A DNA stretch of 64,000 nt from Legionella cardiaca (GTDB lineage: Bacteria > Pseudomonadota > Gammaproteobacteria > Legionellales > Legionellaceae), in NCBI RefSeq assembly GCF_029026145.1, contig NZ_CP119078.1:62001-126000 (forward strand), written 5' to 3'. How positions within the stretch are numbered: the stretch's first letter is position 1; every line of letters starts with the position of its first letter. Below are positions 33,235 to 42,721 of the stretch, piece after piece. Position numbers and translations under genes: made by a program. The notes below the pieces were generated by a model. That model had not been told where the DNA came from. It did not search any database and saw only the letters and a program-made list of their open reading frames with translations.

Positions 33235-34419
33235 TTGAACCCCATATGTTGGACGGAAAAGCAAAGCCTTTTTCGTTTATTTCCACTTATTATCAGTATT
33301 TCCTTTGCTATGGATGTTTTTGTTCCATCAATTCCTGAAATGAGTCTTTTTTTTAAAACCGATAGCGCAACAATGCAAGCAAGTCTTTATGTGTTTATGC
33401 TTACAGTGGCTTTAGGACAATTACTGGTTGGCCCCTTAGCTGATCATTTCGGGCGAAGGCCAATGGCTTTAGGTACTGCATTCCTTTTTTTTATAGGGTC
33501 ATTTCTTGCTACACAAGCAACATCAGTATCGATTTTGATTATAGCTCGCATAATTCAGGCATGTGGAGCCTGCGGAACTTATTTGCTGTGCTTTATTATT
33601 GTAAGGGATAATTTTTCAACCAATGCCTGTGCTCGTTTGTTTAGTATCCTTGCAGGAACGAATTCAATGGTTGCCAGCTCCGCTCCAGTCATTGGCGGTA
33701 TATTACTGGATGCGACTCATGATTGGCATAGCGGGTTTTATTTTTTAAGCGTGCTTGGTTTGTTGATGACCATCGTGGCTTTTCGTTATATTCCTAGTTA
33801 CAATCATCCAAAGTCCTCACAGTTTAGATTATCCAACGCGATAAAGCAGTTAATGGATAATCCTGATTTTCGTCGATATACCCTTGTCGCAGCTGCTTGT
33901 TTGCTTGGATTGTATTTGTTTTGTGCCCTGTCTCCCGGTTTGCTGATAACTCAACTCCATCTTAGTGGCATAGAATATGGTTTGTGGTTTGGTTTAAATG
34001 CAATGACGGTGTTTGTCGCCAATATGATTGCTGCACGCCTCACTTATGTCTACCCTCTGGAAAAAATAGTGTTTTGGGGACTAATTTTGATGATATTGTC
34101 CTGCTTTTTTATGATTGTCCTCAATTTACAGCAGTGCAGTATTTTAAGTTTTATGCTTCCCATGCTTTGCCTGACTTTAGGTATTGGTATTAGTATGGGA
34201 ACTGCTACGGCACTTGCTATAAAAGATTTCAAACAACAAGCAGGTATTGCTACTGCTGTACTGGGAGCTTGTCAATTTGGCCTTGCAGGTTTGATTGGTA
34301 TTTTGGTAGCTAAATTGACGCCAGGTGCATTAAACTTGGCTATTCCAGTGCTTTGTTTCAGCCTATTGGGACTCACGAGAGTAACTAAACTTAGTTTCAA
34401 ACTACGTAGCAACCCTTAG
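33235..34419 (+). CDS. Bcr/CflA-type MFS drug exporter
   Basis: The 394-residue 12-helix transporter opens in the Bcr/CflA way: DVFVPSIPEMSLFF, then LGQLLVGPLADHFGRRPMAL (MFS motif A). Helices are evenly distributed to the end. Bcr-type proteins export bicyclomycin, sulfonamides or small peptides by proton antiport. The start is a TTG at 33235 with an AGGAT ribosome site; the first in-frame ATG comes after half of the first helix. It is the first of three genes on the same strand (methyltransferase, LplT-Aas) separated by short gaps. Confidence 0.88.
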   Translation: MNPICWTEKQSLFRLFPLIISISFAMDVFVPSIPEMSLFFKTDSATMQASLYVFMLTVALGQLLVGPLADHFGRRPMALGTAFLFFIGSFLATQATSVSILIIARIIQACGACGTYLLCFIIVRDNFSTNACARLFSILAGTNSMVASSAPVIGGILLDATHDWHSGFYFLSVLGLLMTIVAFRYIPSYNHPKSSQFRLSNAIKQLMDNPDFRRYTLVAAACLLGLYLFCALSPGLLITQLHLSGIEYGLWFGLNAMTVFVANMIAARLTYVYPLEKIVFWGLILMILSCFFMIVLNLQQCSILSFMLPMLCLTLGIGISMGTATALAIKDFKQQAGIATAVLGACQFGLAGLIGILVAKLTPGALNLAIPVLCFSLLGLTRVTKLSFKLRSNP

Positions 34420-34447
34420 CGAAGTGAATGCCCTTTGCTAATTTTTT

Positions 34448-35266
34448 GTGATGAGAACAATGTCAGTTGAGAAAAAGCAAAATCAAATTAATATCTTGAC
34501 TCATAATGAAGCAGCTTGGGATAAGCAGGCTTCGTTGCAACATGATTGGTCTAAACCGGTTTCTTCAGAATTAATTGAAGCTGCAAAAGAAGGACGGTGG
34601 GAAGTTCATATTACCAAGAAGCCAATTCCTGAAACCTGGCTCCCTAAAACTATTCAGGGTAAAGATATATTATGTTTGGCTTCTGCAGGGGGACAACAGG
34701 CACCTGTATTAGCAGCGGCGGGAGCTAATGTTACCGTTTTCGATATATCTGAAAAGCAGCTGGAACAAGATCGTTACGTTGCAAAGCGAGATCACTTGTC
34801 ACTTAAAACGATACAGGGTGATATGTGTCGATTAGAGGGAATTAGAGACGCTTCTTTTGATTATATTATTCATCCGATATCCAACTTGTATGTGTCAGAT
34901 TTAAAGCCCGTATGGGAAGAGTGCTACCGCGTTTTACGTACAAAGGGTGCGTTATTAGCAAGTTTTTATAATCCTGTTCTCTTTGTTTTCGATAAAGATA
35001 AGCAATTGGAAGAGCAAGGATTATTAAAACCAAGATACCCTTTACCCTATGCTGATATTAAAGATCTTTCCCCGAATATACTTAACGGAAAGATAGAAAA
35101 TAAAGAGGCTTTTGTTTTTGGCCACAGCTTATCGAGTCAAATCAACGGTCAATTGGAAGCAGGTTTTCTTTTAGCCGGGTTTTATGAAGATGAACACCCA
35201 TCGCCACGATTTTTAATTGAAAAATACTTACCGGCCTTAATTGCTACTCGGGCTATTAAACTGTAA
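34448..35266 (+). CDS. SAM-dependent methyltransferase (class I)
   Basis: The 272-residue protein has the class I Rossmann core: LCLASAGGQQAPVLAAAGAN (motif I), VTVFDISEKQLEQDR (acidic end of strand 2), GDMCRLEG and FDYIIHPISNLYVSDLKPVW. The substrate is not evident; it resembles small-molecule methyltransferases of the ubiquinone/Met type. Three start codons are close together (GTG 34448, ATG 34451, ATG 34460), and none has a strong ribosome site. It lies between the drug exporter and the phospholipid acyltransferase gene. Confidence 0.82.
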   Translation: MMRTMSVEKKQNQINILTHNEAAWDKQASLQHDWSKPVSSELIEAAKEGRWEVHITKKPIPETWLPKTIQGKDILCLASAGGQQAPVLAAAGANVTVFDISEKQLEQDRYVAKRDHLSLKTIQGDMCRLEGIRDASFDYIIHPISNLYVSDLKPVWEECYRVLRTKGALLASFYNPVLFVFDKDKQLEEQGLLKPRYPLPYADIKDLSPNILNGKIENKEAFVFGHSLSSQINGQLEAGFLLAGFYEDEHPSPRFLIEKYLPALIATRAIKL

Positions 35267-35306
35267 TTCGCAAAAGGGATTCTACCCTTGCTTGTTGGAG
35301 TACACG

Positions 35307-38300
35307 ATGAAATTAACTCAGGTGAAAGGTTTCTACCCCTACATGATGGTGGTTTTTTTTAATACTTTCATTGACTTGGGACACAAAATTTTAATTCAGG
35401 ATACACTGTATCAAACAGCAACCGGTACCGCCTACACGATACTATCAGCAATCATTAATGCCCTAATCCTTCTGCCTTATATCCTACTTTTTACGCCATC
35501 AGGATTCTTGGCTGATAAATTTCCAAAATCTGTCGTTTTGAGAATCACTGCGGCGGTGGAGATTCCATTAACTTTGCTAATTACCTGGTGTTATTATCAG
35601 GGATATTTTTGGGGTGCCTTTTCTCTGACACTACTGCTTGCAATACAAAGTGCGCTTAATTCACCAGCAAAATATGGTTATATTAAAGAAATATTTGGGA
35701 AAGAACATTTATCACAGGCCAATGCTATCGTTCAAACCCTGACAATTGTTTCTATTTTGGGCGCCACTTTTTTATTTACTTATATTTTTAGTTATTTCAT
35801 TGCCTCCCTCGGTTTGCAGCAAAGTCTAGACAAGTCTCTTTTATTACAAGCGTTTGCCCCGGCCGGTTTTTTATTAGTACTTTTTTCCATATTTGAAACA
35901 GCAATGACTTTTAAGTTACTGCAAAAGGACGCCGCGGATCCTCAATCACAGTATGAGCCGGCAAAATATTTTCGAGGTTACTATTTAAAAAATTATCTGC
36001 AGAAAGCCAGTAAAAATTATGTGATCTTCACCTGCATCATGGGATTGTCAGTATTTTGGGCAGTCAATCAAGTGCTACTGGCAAGCTATGGGGCTTTTTT
36101 AAAGGATCACATTGGCAATATCAGTGTCATATTTGCTCAAGGTTCTTTAGCCATGGGTGGCATTGGGATTTTATTGGGTGCTTTATATGCTGGTAAAGTA
36201 TCACAGGGATTTGTTGAAACAGGTTTAATTCCAGTGGCTGCAGTGGGAATTTGTTTAGGACTTCTGGTGTTGCCGGCTCTTTCCAGTCAGTCGGCAATCG
36301 TTCTTCTTTTTTTAGTTTATGGCTTTTTTGGCGGTATGCTCATAGTACCCCTTAATGCGCTCATTCAATTTAATGCGCCACGGCAAGAGTTAGGAAAAAT
36401 CTTATCCGCGAATAATTTTGTACAAAATTGTTTCATGATTGGGTTCTTGCTTCTTACGGTCATTTTTAGCCTCATTGGCATGGACAGTTTGATTTTATTG
36501 TATGGCTTGTTTGTTATTGCTTTGGCGGGGGCTATCTATACGATAATTACCTTACCTCAATCGTTAGTGCGTTATTTATTATATTTTGTCGCTTCCAAAT
36601 TTTATCGCCTTAGTGTTTATCAATTGGATAATTTACCTTCAACCGGTGGTGTTTTGCTGTTGGGCAACCACGTCAGTTTTATTGATTGGGCTATCTTGCA
36701 GATTGCCTGTCCAAGGCCCATCCGTTTCGTCATGGAACGTTCTATTTATGAGGTGTGGTATTTAAAATGGTTATTTAAGAAATTTAATACGATTCCTATT
36801 GCTCGTGGTGCCAGTCATGAGGCACTGCGTGAAATTAATATAGCTTTAAATGCTGGTGAAGTTGTTGTTCTGTTTCCCGAGGGGCGCTTAAGTAGAAATG
36901 GCCAATTAGGTGCTTTTCGCACAGGTTTTGAGCGGGCCGCGATGGGAGCTAATGCCGTAATTGTCCCTTTTTATATCCATGGTTTGTGGGGAGCAAAAGC
37001 TTCTTATGCATCCAGTTATTACAAAAAATTAATCAAGGCTAATAATCGACGGGTAAGTGTGATTTATGGTGCTGTAATGGACATCAATAGCAAAGCACAG
37101 GAAGTCAAACAAAAAGTAAGAGAACTGTCTATTAAAGCTTGGAAGTTATCAACGAATGAACTCGACAGTATTCAATCTGAATGGGCCTATAAAGCCCAAA
37201 AGATGGGGAATTTAACTGCAATTATAAGTGAGAATGGGGACAAAATTTCTAATAATAGATTATTAGCTCTCGTTTTATTTTTTAGTAGAAACATAAAAAA
37301 AATTGTTAAAAATCAACAGAATATTGCTATCCTTTTACCATCAAGCCTAGGCGGCATTATTGCCAACTTAAGCTCGCTATGTTTAGGCAAAACGGTTGTC
37401 AATCTAAACTATACAACGGGTGGCGCTTTACTTGAATTAGCTTGCCAACAGGCAGCAATTAAAACGATTATAACTTCAAGAGCATTTGTAGAAAAAATCA
37501 AGGCGAGAGGGATTGAGTTTGATAGCTTGTTCTCTATGGCAACGGTTATCTATTTAGAAGATTTTAAGCCTGAGAAAAATAAATTATTGATTGTTAGCAT
37601 GCTGCTATTAACAAAGCTTTTACCGTTTTGGTTATTGAAGCTTCTTTTTATTAAAGAAACGCCAATTAATAATACTGCTGCTATCTTATTCAGTAGTGGT
37701 AGCGAAGGAAAACCTAAGGGCATTGAACTGACACATCGCAATCTGCTAAGCAATATTAACCAGGTTGCCAGTGTATTTGGCGTAGAAGAAAAAGATGTAA
37801 TCTTGAATTGCCTGCCTTTATTTCATGCTTTTGGATTAACGGTAACGACCTTGTTACCACTACTAAAAAGTATTCCAGTGGTTTGTTATCCTGATCCAAC
37901 CAACTCCTTAGCTATCGCTAAATTGATTTTTCGCCACAAAGTGACTCTATTTTGCGGAACTTCAACATTCCTGGGATTATATGCAAGAAACAATGCGATT
38001 CACCCCATGATGCTTTCTAGCTTACGCATGGTAATTGCTGGAGCTGAGAAATTATCGCCTAAAGTTTACCAAGAATTTAAGCGAAGATTTAATTTGGAAA
38101 TCTATGAAGGTTATGGCGCGACGGAGGTTGCTCCCGTTGCAAGCTGTAATTTACCTGATGTTTTATCCCCAGAGGATTGGCATGTCCATACGGCAAATAA
38201 GCCTGGCACAGTTGGTTTACCCTTGCCAGGTTGTGCTTTTCGTATTGTGGATCCCAATACCTTACAAGATTTGCCCCTGGGAGAAGAGGGGTTGGTTTTG

Positions 38301-38756
38301 ATTGGGGGAACGCAAATCATGAAAGGCTATCTTAATATGCCGACAAAATCAGCCGAGGTGCTGATTGAGGAAGGGGAGGATTTTATTTGGTATAAATCCG
38401 GTGATAAAGGGAGTTTGGATAATGATGGTTATTTAACCATTGTTGATAGATATTCACGATTCGCCAAAATTGGTGGTGAAATGTTGAGTTTAGGGCAAGT
38501 GGAAGAGCAATGGTTGCAAGAAATTAACGATGACAATATAGAGCTCATGGCGATTGCAATCCCTGACGATAAAAAAGGAGAGCAATTAGCGTTGATTTAT
38601 TCTGGTGCGCAATCACCAAGTGAAATAATGCAAATACTAACGGCGTCCAATTTATCCAAATTGATGCTTCCTAAAAAAATTAAGCAATTGGATGAGTTAC
38701 CAAAACTTGGGAGTGGTAAATTAAACTATCAGGCAGCTAAACAACTTATTGATTAA
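35307..38756 (+). CDS. LplT-Aas fusion: lysophospholipid transporter, acyltransferase and acyl-ACP ligase
   Basis: The 1149-residue protein joins three activities. Residues ~1-420 form an MFS-type domain like LplT, which flips lysophospholipids inwards. Residues ~430-640 form a PlsC-like acyltransferase with H455-x4-D460 (GNHVSFIDW) and FPEGRLSRNG near 524-533. Residues ~650-1149 form an AMP-forming acyl-ACP synthetase with FSSGSEGKPKGI near 795 and YEGYGATEVAP. Together they remodel lysophosphatidylethanolamine. In E. coli LplT and Aas are separate proteins; the fusion is known in other Proteobacteria. The ATG at 35307 with TTGGAG upstream is preferred over the longer frame. Confidence 0.92.
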   Translation: MKLTQVKGFYPYMMVVFFNTFIDLGHKILIQDTLYQTATGTAYTILSAIINALILLPYILLFTPSGFLADKFPKSVVLRITAAVEIPLTLLITWCYYQGYFWGAFSLTLLLAIQSALNSPAKYGYIKEIFGKEHLSQANAIVQTLTIVSILGATFLFTYIFSYFIASLGLQQSLDKSLLLQAFAPAGFLLVLFSIFETAMTFKLLQKDAADPQSQYEPAKYFRGYYLKNYLQKASKNYVIFTCIMGLSVFWAVNQVLLASYGAFLKDHIGNISVIFAQGSLAMGGIGILLGALYAGKVSQGFVETGLIPVAAVGICLGLLVLPALSSQSAIVLLFLVYGFFGGMLIVPLNALIQFNAPRQELGKILSANNFVQNCFMIGFLLLTVIFSLIGMDSLILLYGLFVIALAGAIYTIITLPQSLVRYLLYFVASKFYRLSVYQLDNLPSTGGVLLLGNHVSFIDWAILQIACPRPIRFVMERSIYEVWYLKWLFKKFNTIPIARGASHEALREINIALNAGEVVVLFPEGRLSRNGQLGAFRTGFERAAMGANAVIVPFYIHGLWGAKASYASSYYKKLIKANNRRVSVIYGAVMDINSKAQEVKQKVRELSIKAWKLSTNELDSIQSEWAYKAQKMGNLTAIISENGDKISNNRLLALVLFFSRNIKKIVKNQQNIAILLPSSLGGIIANLSSLCLGKTVVNLNYTTGGALLELACQQAAIKTIITSRAFVEKIKARGIEFDSLFSMATVIYLEDFKPEKNKLLIVSMLLLTKLLPFWLLKLLFIKETPINNTAAILFSSGSEGKPKGIELTHRNLLSNINQVASVFGVEEKDVILNCLPLFHAFGLTVTTLLPLLKSIPVVCYPDPTNSLAIAKLIFRHKVTLFCGTSTFLGLYARNNAIHPMMLSSLRMVIAGAEKLSPKVYQEFKRRFNLEIYEGYGATEVAPVASCNLPDVLSPEDWHVHTANKPGTVGLPLPGCAFRIVDPNTLQDLPLGEEGLVLIGGTQIMKGYLNMPTKSAEVLIEEGEDFIWYKSGDKGSLDNDGYLTIVDRYSRFAKIGGEMLSLGQVEEQWLQEINDDNIELMAIAIPDDKKGEQLALIYSGAQSPSEIMQILTASNLSKLMLPKKIKQLDELPKLGSGKLNYQAAKQLID

Positions 38757-38874
38757 TTTCAATATTAAATTTTTGCGTCTTTGCATAAATTTATATTTTA
38801 TTTGTTTTGTTAATACTCCCCTAATAAATTAGGCGTATATTTGCAACAAGCAATATAGTTTTTTATCAAAATTT

Positions 38875-41079
38875 ATGTCTGGTGATTATGGTCTAGCTGA
38901 GATCAACTCTATAGCTGATGCTAATGCAGCTTGGGATTCCTTTTTTGGTCGTTTTTTTTCGTCAGAAATTCCTGAAGGCGTTGATGTATCTTTCGACCCT
39001 ACATTACGACAATTTGCTCCTCGCAAAAATAAAAACGCGAAGTATCAGTCTCCTTTTTCCCCTAAAAAAGTCGAGGCGATTACTGCAGGAGAAAAAACGC
39101 TGCATTCGGATGATTTTGATGATTTTTTAAATGGCAATATCATCACAATTCCTGAGCGTATTACTCTCACTAAAGAGGGGCTTGCACAAGTTGCAAGTGC
39201 AATTCAGAGTGGGGATTTTGCTAATGAGTCACTAATGACAGAGGAACATACGTTTTACGCACTGTGGCTATTTAAACAAAACAAAATCACCCGCCAACAA
39301 ATGACGACTATTCTCGATAGGGCGCAATTTCCGCAAGATTATCCTATTGAAAAGACCTATAAAATTCTGGATGAATCGGGTAATTTTACCGAAGAGGCAA
39401 AGAGGTTTTTAATCCCCGTTATTAAGAAAAATGCTTTTGGTGGAGAGTGTACCCAATGGCATATAGACCGCTTGCATTTATTGATTAGAGCCTTGCCTAA
39501 ATCAGAGCAAATCTTTTATCTTTCAAAACCTAATCCAAATATTATTGCTGAGGAAAGTGCTCCTAAGCAATTAGGAAACGCGTTATTCAGGAATCGTTCC
39601 TGGTATAGAGTAACAGATGAGGAAGGACTCCATGAATTTCATATGTCTTTCGGTACTATTGAAGCTCTGCAAATTGCTGTAAGTGGTATCAACGGTGCTG
39701 CAGCAAGTCGGGCTAAACTAGGCAAAGTGGGCATTGATGCAGTCAAGGAAGGCATCGAATATAACTATAGACCTACTGCCATTAGTATGCGTAATAGTGG
39801 GGTTGAGACAACCACCAAAGGTATTCATGATTATGTTGATAGTCCAATGCCGGCAGTAACTTCTCATGATGTTTTTCATGCAAGATTACATAACACGATA
39901 AGACCGGAATTTCACATGATGTTAAATCATATGAATCAGGTTATTGCCAAGCATACAAAACAAAAATGGTCAAAAACAATGTGGGAATTGGTTGATCGCG
40001 AATTTCATGCTTTCCAATATGAAAAAGTTAATTTGAGCTCTGCTAAAGACGGTGCTAAACGCTTTGTAGAAATGCTTCACCCCAAAGATGGTGATCGGGC
40101 GTATTTATTTAATTGCAAGACATTCGGAGAATTAAGTGACGATGGTTTTGCCATAGTCTGGAATATGGTGCATCAAAAAGAAGTTTGGCAAAGACTATAC
40201 AAAATAGATGTTGATGCTTTTGGCATTCCTGATGAAGCAGATGAGCAGACTACTGATGCACTCGGTTCTGAGGAAAAGGAAACTCAATTTATGGCTTTCC
40301 GCTATCGCTACATAATTGAAAAAATGAAGGATTTCAAAGAAGTAGTTGGTAGCGAGCACCAGTATTCTGAAATACTCGCATTAAAATACCGTTTGTTTAC
40401 TGCGATGATTAATAAAACTGCGTTCCAGATGATGTGTAAACTTCTAGACTCTTTAAGCGAAACATTAATCAATGGGCAAGAGCAGAAGTTAGTATTTGGT
40501 AAATATCAGCAAGACGATACTAAAAATTTAACAGCGTTGAAATTCGGTAAAGAGGTTATCGTTACAAAAAATGCGGCAAAAAAATTAATTCCTACGCTGA
40601 TTAATATGGAAATTATTTCTCAATTAGGTGACAAAGATGATGATGCAGTGCAAAGAGAAGTGAAAAAAGTAGTAAAAGAATTCAGAAGTACGTATCAAGG
40701 CAGTAAGTTTTCACAAGAGCTCCTGAATAGCTCAATCGCTAATTTATCATCTATAAATCAGCAATTAGAGTTTCTTGAAGCCTGTTATGAAGAAATAATT
40801 CATTCACAGGGGTATGTCAGAAGACATGAGACAATGGATAAAATGTTTGCTTTTTTCAAAAACCCATTAACAACTTCGCAACGACAACATATCGCTTTAC
40901 TCAAAGAAAAGCGAAATGAATTACTTCGCACTCACCTGGACACGGTATCAGAAGATAAAAAAGAAATACTTCAATGGTGTCTTAAAGAGCGTGGTTCAAA
41001 TCTGTCTCTTTGTAAGATAGAGCGCTTTTATCTCCATTGGGATTCAACTATTCCATCTGCTCAAGAGATAAGACCTTAA
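38875..41079 (+). CDS. 734-residue effector candidate of unknown function
   Basis: This long cytosolic-type protein has no signal peptide and no membrane segment. It shows a His-rich segment around residues 325-360 (VTSHDVFHARLHNTIRPEFH), then HMNQVIAKH and LVDREFHAFQYEKV, which might be a metal-binding catalytic site. The C-terminal half is helical and charged, and the tail is short. No assigned family is recognised. Size, composition and the isolated position after the LplT-Aas gene fit a Dot/Icm substrate. Its codon use is similar to that of the other effector-like genes here. Confidence 0.5.
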   Translation: MSGDYGLAEINSIADANAAWDSFFGRFFSSEIPEGVDVSFDPTLRQFAPRKNKNAKYQSPFSPKKVEAITAGEKTLHSDDFDDFLNGNIITIPERITLTKEGLAQVASAIQSGDFANESLMTEEHTFYALWLFKQNKITRQQMTTILDRAQFPQDYPIEKTYKILDESGNFTEEAKRFLIPVIKKNAFGGECTQWHIDRLHLLIRALPKSEQIFYLSKPNPNIIAEESAPKQLGNALFRNRSWYRVTDEEGLHEFHMSFGTIEALQIAVSGINGAAASRAKLGKVGIDAVKEGIEYNYRPTAISMRNSGVETTTKGIHDYVDSPMPAVTSHDVFHARLHNTIRPEFHMMLNHMNQVIAKHTKQKWSKTMWELVDREFHAFQYEKVNLSSAKDGAKRFVEMLHPKDGDRAYLFNCKTFGELSDDGFAIVWNMVHQKEVWQRLYKIDVDAFGIPDEADEQTTDALGSEEKETQFMAFRYRYIIEKMKDFKEVVGSEHQYSEILALKYRLFTAMINKTAFQMMCKLLDSLSETLINGQEQKLVFGKYQQDDTKNLTALKFGKEVIVTKNAAKKLIPTLINMEIISQLGDKDDDAVQREVKKVVKEFRSTYQGSKFSQELLNSSIANLSSINQQLEFLEACYEEIIHSQGYVRRHETMDKMFAFFKNPLTTSQRQHIALLKEKRNELLRTHLDTVSEDKKEILQWCLKERGSNLSLCKIERFYLHWDSTIPSAQEIRP

Positions 41080-41087
41080 AAGTTCTT

Positions 41088-41165
41088 GCCATTCCCGCGT
41101 GGGCGGGAATCCATCTCCCAATCCAGTAAATAATATGAGAGATAGATTCCCGACACAGAAATGAC
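41088..41165. repeat. Extragenic palindromic element (CCCGC/GCGGG type)
   Basis: It contains ATTCCCGC-GTGG-GCGGGAAT, an 8-bp stem over a 4-nt loop, followed by TCCATCTC and, 20 bp later, the inverse GAGATAGATTCCC. This gives a bipartite symmetric element of about 78 bp. A decayed relative is at 10929. It directly follows the stop of the 734-residue gene and may also terminate transcription. Confidence 0.65.
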
Positions 41166-41258
41166 AAACAAGCTACCCATTAAAAAATGATAAATTGTTC
41201 AAAAAAAGTGATGTCCTTCAGGGCAACGTTTTCCTATATTTTATTTACCTCGTAATTT

Positions 41259-42617
41259 CTAGATTCGCTTATATACCAATTTCACGTCACCTTGGATGTG
41301 TTGCGTTAAAGCGCTTACCTTTTGATTTTGGTCGACTTCAAAGGTTAAGGTCATCACACTATTGGGCGTAAAGAATGATGTTTCGGTATAAGGAATAAAA
41401 ATCATGTTATTGAAGAGAAGATGATTATTTTTTGTTGCTTGAATTTTAATCTCAGTGGGAAGTAGCGAATTTTTGTAGGTGCCTGCATAACGAGCTAATA
41501 GGGCTTGATCAAGTTTTACTGGCTTATGGAGAGGCGCTGCAAGGGCGGGTTTATAAATTCTTGTCACTTCTTGAGCGATAAAGACGGGGTCAATATGGTT
41601 GCTATTCATTAATACCACGACCGTGAAATTGTCATCAGGAAAGCGTGAAATCTGTGTACGAAATCCTTGCCACTGACCTGCATGCTCTATGTGCCGATGA
41701 TCATTCACGTTTCCTATTATCCAACCAAAACTGTAAGGAAAATTACGACCATTCTTTAATTTGATAGGCGTCCACCAGGCTTGATACATCGCTTTGCTTA
41801 ATATTTTTTGTTTGTCTAAAGCATCGTTCCACTTAGCCATGTCATTTAACGTTGTTAGCACACTGCCATCGGCAGTAGTATTTAAACTGGGGGCAACCCA
41901 GGATTGGTTTTGTAGTTTATTGTCGATCATCTCATAACCGGCAGCACGATTTGGGATAATTTCTGCTACGTTATTGATGCGGGTGGAAGCCATTCCTAAG
42001 GGCTTAAAAGCAACTTCCTGAAGATAGTCACCATAAAATTTGCCACTGACTTTATGAATAATGATACCTAAGAGAACATAGCCACCGTTGCTATACATCC
42101 AATCTTCCCCAGGTTTAAATAGCAATTTTTGTTTGGCAATAAAGTCTAGTAATTGCGCTTCGGTGTAATCCTGTTGATTATTAAAATCTGCGGGGAAACC
42201 TGGAATTCCTGAGGTATGCGATAAAAGTTGTCGAATGGTAATTTGTTTCCAATCAGAAGGAATCGACTCTCCTAAATATTTATCAAGTGGGTCATCCAAA
42301 CTTGTTATTTTACCGCTATCAACCAAGGTTAAAATTGCGAAAGCAGTAAAATGCTTACTTGCTGAGGCAAGTTGAAAAACAGTATCGGGTGTTACAGGAG
42401 TAGTTAATTCCAGATTAGAAAAACCATAACCTTGGTTTTTAATAATTTTGCCATCTTCAATCACCAATACCCCGAGCCCTGGAATCTGTTGTTCTTTCAT
42501 TTCCTTATTAATAAAAGAATCAACTTGCTCATGCGGCTCACTGGCAAAACTTGCTGAGCCAAATAGCAAACTAAACAGTGTGGTTAGAAACAAAAGAAAA
42601 GGGCGAATGGATAACAT
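41259..42617 (-). CDS. Secreted serine hydrolase (class C beta-lactamase/PBP fold)
   Basis: The 452-residue product has a signal peptide (LFLTTLFSLLFGSASFAS) and a beta-lactamase-like core: S-x-x-K in LASASKHFTAFAI, Y-x-N in MYSNGGYVLLG and the H-x-G box in HAGQWQGF. The C-terminal ~110 residues form an extra domain, as in EstB-like esterases and D-amino-acid peptidases. The start at 42617 has AGGA seven bases upstream, while the ATG two codons earlier is directly against it. It may hydrolyse esters or peptides in the periplasm; antibiotic resistance is not implied. Confidence 0.85.
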   Translation of the reverse strand: MLSIRPFLLFLTTLFSLLFGSASFASEPHEQVDSFINKEMKEQQIPGLGVLVIEDGKIIKNQGYGFSNLELTTPVTPDTVFQLASASKHFTAFAILTLVDSGKITSLDDPLDKYLGESIPSDWKQITIRQLLSHTSGIPGFPADFNNQQDYTEAQLLDFIAKQKLLFKPGEDWMYSNGGYVLLGIIIHKVSGKFYGDYLQEVAFKPLGMASTRINNVAEIIPNRAAGYEMIDNKLQNQSWVAPSLNTTADGSVLTTLNDMAKWNDALDKQKILSKAMYQAWWTPIKLKNGRNFPYSFGWIIGNVNDHRHIEHAGQWQGFRTQISRFPDDNFTVVVLMNSNHIDPVFIAQEVTRIYKPALAAPLHKPVKLDQALLARYAGTYKNSLLPTEIKIQATKNNHLLFNNMIFIPYTETSFFTPNSVMTLTFEVDQNQKVSALTQHIQGDVKLVYKRI

Positions 42618-42721
42618 GAACATTCCTGTAAACGTTATATTGAGTAGTTAGTGTATATTAGGAGGCATGCTATTGAAATTATGAAAAATAAAAATACAAA
42701 TACTGCTAAATGGCTGCCAAG

